Below, one piece after another: positions 1 through 10,366 of a DNA stretch of 64,000 nt (positions are counted from its first letter, which is position 1; every line of letters begins with the position of its first letter). Origin of the DNA: Larix kaempferi (taxonomy: Eukaryota > Streptophyta > Pinopsida > Pinales > Pinaceae); NCBI GenBank assembly GCA_027924585.1, contig BSBM01001383.1:3496001-3560000 (forward strand), in the 5' to 3' direction. Made by a program: the position numbers and the translations under genes. The notes below the pieces were generated by a model. The model had not been told where the DNA came from, ran no database searches, and saw nothing but the letters and a program-made list of their open reading frames with translations.

Positions 1-3000
1 TTTCTTGATGTACAAGGGTGTCCTACAAGGTACCCTGGAGTTTACTTAGCTGCAAAAGCTAAGGAATTTGAAATGTTTCAATGTGCAGCTAGTAGGTAAG
101 AAGTTCTACGATCACATGATTTAAGAGTACGCGTGTCTTTCAATTCAACATCGATGTAATAATAACATGTTATGAACTCCTTTGCAAAACAAGTTACTTG
201 CAGGTATGAATACTTAGTTCTAATACTAGTTTGAATGTTGACTTGCATACCCTTCTAAGTTTATTGAAAAGGCGCCGTCTATTTATTTCTTATGATACCA
301 CGTTTATTGTCATAAATATCATCATTAATGTGAAGAACGTTATCAACGTCTTAAGGTAATTCTAATTGTATGTCGTAGATATAGTATTTGCACTACTAGT
401 TTATCAAAACACTTTTCAATAGTGGTGATTTTAATAGTTGTAGGTTCACCCTCGGTGCCATGGTGATAGGATACAGTTAGTGTTTGCTGTGATCGGTTTT
501 ACTGCTATCGATTGATGAAATCGTAGTTCGATTCCTGTAGTTGGTGAAAGGAAAACTTTTGTACAGGAGTTCATGGTTTTAGTCAAAAGCTATCAAGCTT
601 CGTTATTTTTGCTGAGTGCTGTAACAAAACTCAGATCTTTTGAGTTTTAAAGGTAAACACTCACCCATAATACATATTGCTGTGTCTTTAAGTTTTCATA
701 CTTACTTTTTCCTGTTTTAACTTCTTGACTATGTTTTTGGCAGGCACCGGTTTCGAATGAGGTTGTTTGGCAAGGGTTTTGGAATGGAATGCATGCATCC
801 AATTACTGGTAAGCTCTGGTGGTCCTCAAACCTCGTAGTTGCCTTTGGACTTGGTTTTGATGATGATTCTGTTGCCGAGAGTCAAACTATTCGACCTTGT
901 TTTTCAGTGATGGCCGTCTGTCGAGTTTTTAAGGTTTTTATGTTGACACAAAAAGATGTATAGAGGGTAACCCTCGAATGTTTAAGTTGCTACTTGGCCT
1001 TTTTGATGCCCGGCTACGTTGTTGATAAGAGATTTAACACTCGTTTTCGTAATGCAAAGAGTCAAGGGTATAACCTTGTGTATTTTGAGGATAAAATGAT
1101 CTCGTTTGATGTTTTGTTGATAAGGTTTAAGCTTTTGCGTACTGTTTGGAACCTTGATAGGTCTGAATGTGAATTCTGTTGAGTTTTTGGTTGTTTCGGT
1201 TGAGTATGGAACTAAAAGCCGAGAGCTCATTTATTTTTGTAAATCATGGTTCGTTTCTTGAATTGGAAAGTAATGTTTAAACAAAATCGTTGAGATCACT
1301 GTGTAAAATAATTGTTAAGATTTGCCGAGCCATGATATTAGTCTTTGGCTGAGGATTTATAGTTTGAATAATGTATGTCTGTACTTCATTCTCTTTGTTG
1401 ATAACTATAGTTTTGGAAAATCGTTGAGGTAGATCGACTGTTAAATATTTTCGAAAGGGTTATGCCCCATGTTCTAGTTTTTGATTTTTACAAAGGATAT
1501 CTTACCTGTAACTTCAAAATGCTTTCAGGCTTGTACTAGGGTTTGTATCCAAGATTAAATCGTTGAAAAAATAATTTTGATAATGCATAAGTTTAGATAC
1601 TAGGGTTGTAAGCTAAGGTTTAAACATGAGTGTGTAATTTGTGCCTTTGACTAACTGTTAGATGATTCATAGATAGTAACTTACCATATATAAAAGATGA
1701 TATGGTTCTGGAAAGTAATGACTAGGGTTTCATAAGTCATAATTGTTATCATTCTTTGAATAATGTCTACAGTTTTTCTTTGAGATAGAAAATATGATGT
1801 TTGTATGCAGAGTTAGGGTTTGCAATGTATTAGGTTTTGATACTACTGAAAACAAACAGTTTATACATGAAATCAAACAGGAAACCAATGAAGAAATAAA
1901 GTATGTATAAAGATAAGAAAACTATATATAGATTAGTTCTTGCAGCTGTTAAAATCCTTGGAAATACTATTACTTGGAAAACATGATATGTACGATTTTA
2001 ATTGCATTTATTTGCCATTTTAAATAAATAGAGATAAGAGGAAAAATATATGACTATACAAAAGTTAGACTATATTTTTCTTTGATGAAATAACAAAAGA
2101 ATCCTATATTACTGCCGATACTATACAGTAAATTTTTACTATGTTTAGATATAGGACAGAATTGTAAACATAGCACTGACTGTAATTATTTGTTCAATCA
2201 ATGGAAATCTGCCTATCTCTCATCTCTCATTTAATTTGCTTCTTTATACTAGAGTACGATGCAAATAACAACATGTGGAAAAATATAGAGATGGTTATCT
2301 AATCAGATTTTTAACAAAGCTTTATCATTCAGACTTAAACAAAGATCAGAAAATAAATTCATTTACAAAACAGAGTTTGATAATTTCACTAAACAAAAAT
2401 ATTAAACTATAAACAAAATAGGAACAACAAAACCTGGTTAACTATAGGGAAACAAACAGCCCAAGGAGCATGTTCCACCCAACCAATTCCTGAAGACAAC
2501 CAAGTTACTTGCCTTAGGACTCCTGAGCTTGTTCACTGAACCACCAGGAGGAAGAAACTTAGAAGCTCAGGACCTCAACTTGCAGTAGCAACAGTTATCC
2601 AGTCTTAAAGACTTAACAGTCAAAGGGACTTGCACCAGCACCTCTAGTTCTCCTTCTCATAATAATTTGTAGACTTACAGTTGCAATTCCACATAGCCTC
2701 CCTATTCGAATCTCTCAGTGATCACCTGATGCACATGAGGAATATTTTTGCAGAAAATATTGTGTAAGAGCTGCCTGCTCAATTCGAATTTTCCTTATGT
2801 GGGCTACCTAGGCCTTTCAGTTGTTAACTGGTCATTAAATGAGCTGCCTGCTCACTCCCTCCACCTGGGGGATAATGCCACATTTGTAGGGGTAGTTGGC
2901 CCATAACCAACAGCTAGTGGTGAAGTGCAATTGCTGCCATATGTCCCATGCCTTTAAACAGCTTCCATTCCTCCTAGTGGGTTAGTGAACACTCATTTAA

Positions 3001-3172
3001 CAGTTTCCTTGGGTGTTTGTCTCCTACTTTAATTTATTAAATAATAATAATCAGTAATTACATTCATCCTTGACCAAAATTGGTCATAATTACAAAACTT
3101 TGTAATTAAAATTTAACATAAAGTATTTTGCCAATAAAATAATATTTTCAGAATTTGGGTAGGTGACATACA
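1..3172 (-). repeat. E1 3' LTR (right-hand 3172 bp of about 3.45 kb)
   Basis: This is co-linear with 8116-8534, 22281-22799, 23384-23801 and 37675-39486, the pieces of the other LTR. It ends TGACATACA at 3172, so on the element strand the LTR begins TGTATGTCACC. It is AT-rich. Short open frames inside it (for example 757-963) recur in the other copy only because LTRs are copies of each other. The first ~280 bp, starting TGTAACATCC in the other copy, lie outside the window. Confidence 0.88.
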
Positions 3173-3182
3173 CCCCCCTTTA
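3173..3182 (-). other. E1 polypurine tract
   Basis: On the minus strand a run of AAAGGGGGG abuts the LTR start TGTATGTCACC. This is the expected plus-strand priming site just upstream of a 3' LTR. Confidence 0.75.
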
Positions 3183-3208
3183 AATCTCAACATCGCCATT
3201 GATGTTGG

Positions 3209-4507
3209 TCAATCACTCTCTGAGTGTTCCTGAAACAGATTTGGGTATGCTGCTTGCATACTAATCTCCAAATCCCAGGTTGCCTCTTCTGGGCTAAGGT
3301 GCTTCCATTGCACCTTGACTTTCCCAATGGTGCGATTCCGGAGCAGAGTTTCCCTCCTTTCGAGGATACAGTCCGGTTCCACCTGAAAATCACCATCTTG
3401 TCCCACCTTGAGGAACACATGTTCTCCAACCTGGAACTCTTTATGAGTCCTTTTTAGATCTGCTTGACTCTTTTGCCTATCTTGGACAACTTTTAAATTT
3501 CCTTGTACCTGTTTCACAATTAGTTCTAACTCCTGCAACAATTCAGGTCCTAAAACAACTCTATTTATTGGGTCATTCCAAGAAACAGGTGTATCACATT
3601 TCCTACCATAAATAATTTCAAATGGGATAAGTCTGGATGATGCATTATGATGGTTATTATATGCAAATTCTGCTAAATGCAAGTAGTCTTCCCACTTACC
3701 AGGCTAATCCTTAACATACATTCTCAGTAAGTCTTCTAAAACTTGATTCACCCTTTCTGTCTGTCCATCCATTTGTGGATGAAATGTTGTGCTGAAATTT
3801 AAGGTTGTATTCAACCCTTTAAACAAAGACCTCCAAAATGTTCCAGTAAATTTAGAGTCACAATCTGAAATTATAACTTTCGGTATACCATGTAGCTGAA
3901 AAATCTGTTTCATGAAGATTTCTGCAATGTATGGAGCCTTATGAGTAGTCTTCACAGGTATAAAGTGTGCTGCTTTGCTCAGTTTGAATACTACCACCAT
4001 AATAGAGTCATTTTGTTTCTGATTTTTGGATAGTCCAGTAATAAAGTCTATGCTTATCACTTCCCATTTCCAACTCGGTATAGGTAATGGTTGCAACAAT
4101 CCGACGGGATGTTGGTGTTCAACTTTCACTTTTTGACAATCCAAACATTTAGCTATGTACTCTGGTACTTCATCTTTCATTTTGGGCCAATAGTATTCTT
4201 TCCTTAGCATAGTAATGGTCTTCTGATAACCTGGATGGCCATAGTTATGGATTTTGTGCATCTCATTTAAAATTAGAATTTTTACCTCTGGTATGTTAGG
4301 TACTTACAATCTGTTTTTGTATAGCAATAGTCCATTTTCCTTCATTATGTAATCTGCCATAGAATTTTCAGAACTGTTATTTGCTGTCTTTTCCTTTAAT
4401 TTTCTGTATTCTTCATCTGTTTCACTCCTTTCAAGGATCTGATTTTCTAAATCTGTTGAGTAAGTACTGATGGCTGAAATAAAATTTAGTTTTGTTTTAC
4501 GACTCAA
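3209..4507 (-). pseudogene. pol: E1 integrase with chromodomain, broken
   Basis: The frame continues that of RT/RNase H. The zinc-binding region (HNYGHPGYQ ... CLDCQ) is followed by the DDE core: Asp in SIDFITGL, Asp in IISDCDSKF and Glu in DGQTERVNQ. A chromodomain closes the protein (ERRETLLRNR ... VKVQWKHLSPEEATW, about 3225-3370), marking a chromovirus that targets heterochromatin. In-frame stops lie at about 4301 and 3701. The sequence runs straight from the GEHVFLKV motif into the chromodomain leader (about 3400). Related elements have a longer integrase C-terminal region there, so I infer an in-frame deletion of several dozen residues. Not functional. Confidence 0.9.
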
Positions 4508-5938
4508 TGCATCTGCAACCTTGTTCTCTTTCCCTTTAATATGCTAAATTTCAAAATCATACTCACTTAAGAAAGTGAACCATCTAGCTTGTCTAGCGTT
4601 CAGATTTTTCTAATCTAATAAATATTTCAGACCCATGTTGTCTGTCAATAAGGTAAATTTTCTGCCAATAAGGTGGTGAGGCCACATTTTTAAAGCATGA
4701 ATTACTGCTAATAAATCTAAATCATAAGTAGAGTAATTATTCTCATGTATTTTCAGCTTTCTAGATTTGTATGCCACTGCATGCCCTTCTTGTGTTAGGA
4801 CTCCACCGAGTCCATCATTACAAGCATCTGTGAAAACTATAAAATCCTTATTAGGATCCGCTATCCTCAAAATAGGTGCTGTAGTCAATAATTCTTTTAA
4901 CTTCTTAAAACTGTATGTACATTTCTGATCCCACACAAATTTCTTCCCTTTCTTCTGCAAGGAGGTTATGGGGTTTGCAATCTTCGAAAAACCCTCTATA
5001 AATTTTCTTTAATATCCAGTAATATCCATAAATGATCTTACATCCGACAAATCTTTAGGAACCAGCCAGTCATTAATGGCCTTTGTCTTGTTGGGGTCAA
5101 CCGAGATTCCTTCTTTAGAAATTATGTGTCCTAAATACTAAATTTTGTCCTTGTGAAAGTCACACTTACTAAACTTAGCGTATAGTTGATGATCTCTCAG
5201 CACTTGTAAGATAATCCATAGATGTTCATCATGCTCTTCTTTGCTTTTAGAATACATTAAAATGTCATCTATAAATACAACAACAAACTTATCTAAGTAT
5301 TTGTGTAGAATATTGTTCATTAAACACATAAATACAACCGGGGCATTAGTCAAGCCAAATGGCATGACTACGAACTCATAATGTCCATATCGAGTTCGGA
5401 AGGCTGTTTTGAAAATATCCTCATCCTTAACCCGCACTTGATGATATCCCGACCTTAGATCAATCTTTGAAAATATCGTTGCTCCTCGCAGCTGATCAAA
5501 TAGATCATCTACACGGGGCAATGGATATCGATTCTTGATTGTCATCTTATTAAGCTGGCGATAATCTATGCACAATCTTAGGGTTCCATCTTTCTTATTA
5601 ACAAATATAATAGGTGCTCCCCAAGGAGACATGCTGGGTCTTATATAATTCTTATCAATCAGTTCCTTCAATTGTGATTTTAATTCGTTTAATTCCAGTA
5701 TATTCATCCTATATGGAGCTTTAGAATTCGGTACTGCTCCTGGCATTAACTCGATGGTAAAATATAAATCTCTTTTAGGAGGTAATCTTGGAATATCCTC
5801 AGGAAAAACATCCTTGAAATCCTTTAGTACAGGTATGTCTTCTAGTTTCAGTTTGTCCTCTTTACAAATAAACTCATCATTTACTACATTTAAAGCAAAC
5901 AACTGACATCCTTTCCTAACTACCCTCTTAACTTGCAT
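4508..5938 (-). pseudogene. pol: E1 reverse transcriptase and RNase H, broken
   Basis: RT motifs are clear: [46 protein letters not shown], and the catalytic VFIDDIL. RNase H follows with FTDAC, a Glu-to-Asp change in YDLDLLAV, and LLTDN. Stops interrupt the single frame at about 5135 (expected Gln), 5011 (expected Tyr), 4607 (expected Gln) and 4544 (expected Gln). Three of these four fit C-to-T change of CAG. The frame continues from the protease and into the integrase, so the ancestor had one pol polyprotein. Confidence 0.92.
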
Positions 5939-6058
5939 GGCTGAAATCTGTCTAAAGGTTACCTTTCTTGGAATACCTTTTACTTCTACAGTTTTTCCTT
6001 CATCATTTAAACATGTAAAACTTTTTTCATAATAGTTCAGAATGACATGATGGGTTTC

Positions 6059-6388
6059 TAACTAGTCCATTCCGATTATAATATCATAGGATCCTAAAGG
6101 TAAAATATTCAACTTGATTTGTGTTTTTAACTGATTCATGGACAAAGCACAACTTTCAATAAAATCTAATACTTTACTCTTTGTTCCTGTTGCCAATCTA
6201 ACTAACCAAGATTTACTGAACTTTTCTATTTTTAATTTAAGACTTTCCACCATATCTGGTGATATATAACTTAAGCTAGCACCTGGGTCAATTAAAATAG
6301 TAACATGATGATTTTGTAGCATACCTTCAATCTGTACCATAGAGATTTGATGATCTGCTTGCCTGTTGTCTGTTGTCGAGTGTTGCAT
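6059..6388 (-). pseudogene. pol: E1 aspartic protease
   Basis: This retropepsin-like domain has the active-site stretch LIDPGASLSYISP, with Asp-Pro-Gly instead of the usual Asp-Ser/Thr-Gly, and ends with the flap-distal motif SYDIIIGMD. A TAG at 6059-6061 replaces the Trp expected in GMDWL; beyond it the same frame runs into RT. It normally cuts the Gag-Pol precursor. The Pro substitution and the stop suggest this copy is dead. Confidence 0.8.
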
Positions 6389-6389
6389 T

Positions 6390-7603
6390 GATTCTGGGCA
6401 TCTCCCTCACCATGTCTCCAACAGTAGGTTCAGTCTGAATAGAGTGAATGTTGTTAGCTGTCCGCTTCCTCTTGGGACATTCTGATGCATAGTGAGGACC
6501 TTGACACTCAAAACATTTGATAGGTGCCTTTTGTTCATTGGTCCTGATATTATTGGGAGCATTTCTGGGTGCTGTAGAATTCTGGTGTTGACTGTTTCTG
6601 AAATTATTTCCTTGAAAATTATGGTTCTAAATTTGTTTCTTTTGGAAACCAGAATTCCCACTGAACCTGAAATTTTTCTTTTTTTGCTCAAAATTGCTGG
6701 GTTTATGACTTTTCCAGTTTGACATTCCTTCTCTTTTCCGATTAGTGTCATAACAGAAAACTGCCTTCCTCATAGCCTCTTCCAAGGTCTTTGGATTGTC
6801 ATACTCAATTCTATCCTTAATATTGAAAGGTAGACAGCTCAAGTATCTTTGAATCTTCGATTTTCTTCCACGAGATATGGTACATATCTCAATAAGTTCA
6901 GAAATTTATTGTTCATTTCCTTCATGTTCATACTTCCCAGTTTTAAATCGTAGAATTCTTTGGATTTTTCTTCATAGTACTGTTCAGATAAAAACTTCTT
7001 CTTGAAGTATCGTTTAAAAGTACTCCAGATTACATCCTTATCCTTGATGCCCTTTACTCTTTTGATGTCCTACCACCAAATGTCCGCTTTTCTGGTCAAG
7101 TTATATATAGCCATCTTTGCTTTCAAGGATTCTGAATAGTCATAAATCTGAAAATATTTATTCATGTCGGACAACCATGCTTCAGCTGTCTCGCCCTTCT
7201 CAGTTTCTCCATTGAAAGTTGGAGGTCTAATATTTTTGAACTCCCCAGAATTCTGTTCATACTCTTTATGGCTTTTCTTTCTGGGTTTGTAATCTCCTTT
7301 ACTGCTATCGCTTGAGTAGTTACGTTTCTTTTTATGTACTTCAATAGCATCTCCCGATGATGTTGAACTGCTGTTCACATCATCGGTTTTCATTTTCTTA
7401 CTTTTGTTACCATGAGGCAGATCCCCAACCTTGGAGATGTCTTCATTTTCTCTCTCCTGCTCATCACTTGGGCACTGTTCAAACAACACTTGGTTTAACT
7501 CTTCTTGTGCCTTCAGAATTCTTTCATTGTCTTGTTTCACTGATCTAATTTCTGCCTTTAACTCCTGAAACGCACGTAACAATTCTGACGAATTGTCATT
7601 CAA
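6390..7603 (-). pseudogene. gag: E1 gag, frameshifted
   Basis: The N-terminus (from about 7603) is a charged coiled-coil-like segment, then the capsid-type motif PPTFNGETEKGETAEAWL and LTRKADIWW. A stop lies at 7068-7070. The frame changes before 6842, where capsid C-terminal sequence resumes. A zinc knuckle CFECQGPHYASEC sits at 6477-6515, in a different frame from the protease that follows. Gag forms the particle and binds RNA; this copy cannot make an intact product. Confidence 0.85.
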
Positions 7604-7821
7604 TTCACCGTGGCCTTCTTATGCATATTGCTTTCCCGTGCTTTGGCTGTTTGGTTGAAATCTGTCTTCTAAATGTTCAGCTGAGTTCTCCATACCTGTA
7701 ACTTAAAATAATTTTTGTATAACACAATAGTTTTAAATTTTAATTAGTAAGATTTTCTGCTGTAGTAAAATTTTCTGTTGCGTGTTCTTGGACCTTTTTC
7801 AGGCCTAGAGTTCGAACATGA
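7604..7821 (-). other. E1 leader between PBS and gag
   Basis: This short untranslated leader between the primer binding site and the first gag Met shows no other feature. Confidence 0.6.
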
Positions 7822-7833
7822 GCTCTGATACCA
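7822..7833 (-). other. E1 primer binding site (initiator Met tRNA)
   Basis: The minus strand reads TGGTATCAGAGC two bases downstream of the LTR end. This is the standard complement to the 3' end of plant initiator Met tRNA and fixes both the LTR edge (7836) and the orientation. Confidence 0.92.
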
Positions 7834-7835
7834 CA

Positions 7836-8534
7836 TGTAACATCCTGAATTTTCATAAAAATTTAAAACTTTAAAAAACAACATTAAATGTAATAATTAC
7901 AGTTGCGGAAATAATAAATGCTTGATAAGACGACAATGATTAAAGAAGTCATTAATACTAAACATAACTTAATTACGGAGTCAAAAACATTTTGAATAAC
8001 AATGACACATCATACTTTTGAAAAACCTGCTTATGACAATAATTACTCAAGTTAATTGAAAAGTTGGAAATATGATGTGAACAGGTTTCCTTTTGACAAG
8101 ACACTGACGGATTGTTTTCTTGATGTACAAGGGTGTCTTACGAGGTACCCTGGAGTTTACTTAGCTGCAAAATCTAAGGCATTTGAAATGTTTCTATGCG
8201 TAGCTAGAAGGTAAGAAGTTATACGATCACATGATTTAAGAGTTTGTGTGTCTTTCAATTCAACGTCGATGTAATAATAACATGTTATGAACTCCTTTGC
8301 AAAACAAGTTACTTGCAGGTATGAATACATAGTTCTAATACTAGTTCGAATGCTGACTCGCATACCCTTCTAAGTTTATTGAAAAGGCGTCATCTATTTA
8401 TTTCTTATGATACCACGTTTATTGTCATAAATATCATCATTAATGTGAATAACGTTATCAACGTCTTAAGGTAATTCTAATTGTATGTCATAGATATAGT
8501 ATTTGCACTACTAGTTTATCAACACTTTTCAATA
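7836..8534 (-). repeat. E1 5' LTR, piece 1
   Basis: It starts TGTAACATCCTG next to the PBS. From 8116 it matches window bases 1-420 closely. The match stops abruptly after CACTTTTCAATA and resumes at 22281. Confidence 0.88.
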
Positions 8535-9222
8535 AAAAACTATTGCGTGAAATATAGTTATTTCTCTTAGTGTTTATGCTATTAATTTGCATTATAGTCT
8601 TACTTGAGAACTTAACACATAATCTTACTCTTTCTCTAATGTTTGCAATTTAAAAAAATATATGAAATATATAAAAAATATATTGCTAGCATTATAATTT
8701 GTATAAAATAGAAATCCTATCTACCTATAATCTCTAATTATCAAAAAAATTGACAAAGGTTGGCTAATCTACAAATGTATAAGCCTTACCTATGTGACTT
8801 ATACACAAGCCAAGAAATGCAATGTAAACATTATAACTTGACATAGCATAAGCTCTAAATTTATGATGCGTGAATATTGACTTTGAAACTATACAAAATA
8901 TACAGATTGAAATTAACAATTTATACGATGCAAGAACACTAACTTGATACTATACAAAAGATATATATATTGACACTAACATTGTATTGAATTCGATTTG
9001 ACAGGAGTTCTAAAGCTCGGTACTTGGCATGCTTTTCATCCTGGCATTGATGGTGTCCCGTCGATGCATTAATGGTTTAGACCAAACTACGTAGTGGAAA
9101 GTGCTGTTGGAACTCCACGTAATACCATCCACGTGAATGTGGTAGAAAAAATAAATATGAATCTAACTGTGTAGGGTTATTAAGTTGACTCTACTCCGAG
9201 CTGGATCTAGTGTTGTTCCTTG

Positions 9223-9227
9223 GTATG
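9223..9227. other. TSD GTATG of element A, left copy
   Basis: GTATG directly precedes TGTTGG at 9228 and recurs at 22004-22008 directly after CCAACA. Confidence 0.92.
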
Positions 9228-10352
9228 TGTTGGCTGCTTTTTGGACAGACCCGGGTTTTAATGAGGCGCAGCAACAAAACCCCTTGGCGCACTGGCCCTC
9301 TCGGCAACGAGCTGCGCAGCAGCTCGAGGTCTCACCCGAAGTGGCTATGGGGGGGCTAAGGAATCAGGCTTCCTTAACCTAGGCGACACGGAGACTGCGA
9401 TCTTCTCCCTCTCTTTCCCCTTAAGAGGATTCCTCAAAGCGGAACGTCTTACCCTTCGCAGACTTCTCAATGCAACAGCGTTGAAGCTCTCACTTACCAG
9501 CCTAGCTGCGCGACATCTCCACTCCGATGCACAAGGCGATTACCCTCTGCGTCCAATACTGTTCCATTTCCAGCCCTGCACCTCTGCGTAGCAACACACT
9601 CCTCAGTCGCCGCAGCGACAACGTTCTACAGATTCCTTCGACACTTAACGATTATAACTACCACGGAAGCTTTGAGACCTTACTTAACATATTCATAAAG
9701 ATAATGCAATGTTCATGTATACACAGATAGTGAACTAAAACATGCAATCACACAACATAGCATCATAACACGAGAATTAGGTAGTTCACCTCCACGGGGA
9801 AACCACGTCCACAGGAAGTGTATCTTATATTAATCAGAAATGGAATTACACAATATGCTGCGCACACAGTTGCATCCTAACCACGGACATGGCTAGGTGT
9901 ATTGTAGGCACCGCTTGCAGTCACGTCGTCGCTTCCTGCAGGTTCAGTGACTTCTGGCGCAGATTGCGGGTATAGGCGCTACTTCATTGTTCACTGCTCC
10001 TTGTCCTTCGCCTTCAATGCTTTGGTCCGTTGCTCTTCCTTGATCAGAGAAACCATAATTTCTGTACTTAGCCTTAATGAGGGTAGCTGAGCCCTCTCTT
10101 CCATCACTTCATTTATTGTGGTAGCTGAGCTCTCTACTCGGCCACATTCATTCTCCTTTGACGTGTGCGCGCGAGCTCCGCGAATTTCGGTCCATAATCT
10201 GTGCTGAGCTCATCCATCTGGCACCGTACTGCACACCGTTTAGTTCTGCCCAAAAATTGGTGCTTATTCAAAATTAGCACTTTCCCTTCAACACTTGTGC
10301 TTTTTTCCTCAAAATTCACAGTTTTACCATAGCTGCGGCCTAGGCTCCAACA
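9228..10352 (-). repeat. Element A 3' LTR (1125 bp, internally deleted)
   Basis: It matches 20626-22003 with few differences but lacks about 250 bp at ~9875, where CACACAGTTGCAT runs directly into CCTAACCACGG. The missing part in the other copy includes the TATA-like tract at 21454. Confidence 0.92.
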
Positions 10353-10366
10353 GGCCCCTAACACTT
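10353..10366 (-). other. Element A polypurine tract
   Basis: The minus strand reads GTGTTAGGGGCC just before the LTR start TGTTGGAGCC. Confidence 0.65.

Noticed and set aside
757-963. Small open frame (about 68 codons), also seen at 22614-22802
   Set aside because: It occurs in both copies of the E1 LTR because LTRs are duplicates, and one copy is cut by an insertion. No known domain.
7822-7833. tRNA gene suspected from GCTCTGATACCA
   Set aside because: Only the 3' terminal part of the tRNA is matched; it is a primer binding site at an LTR edge.
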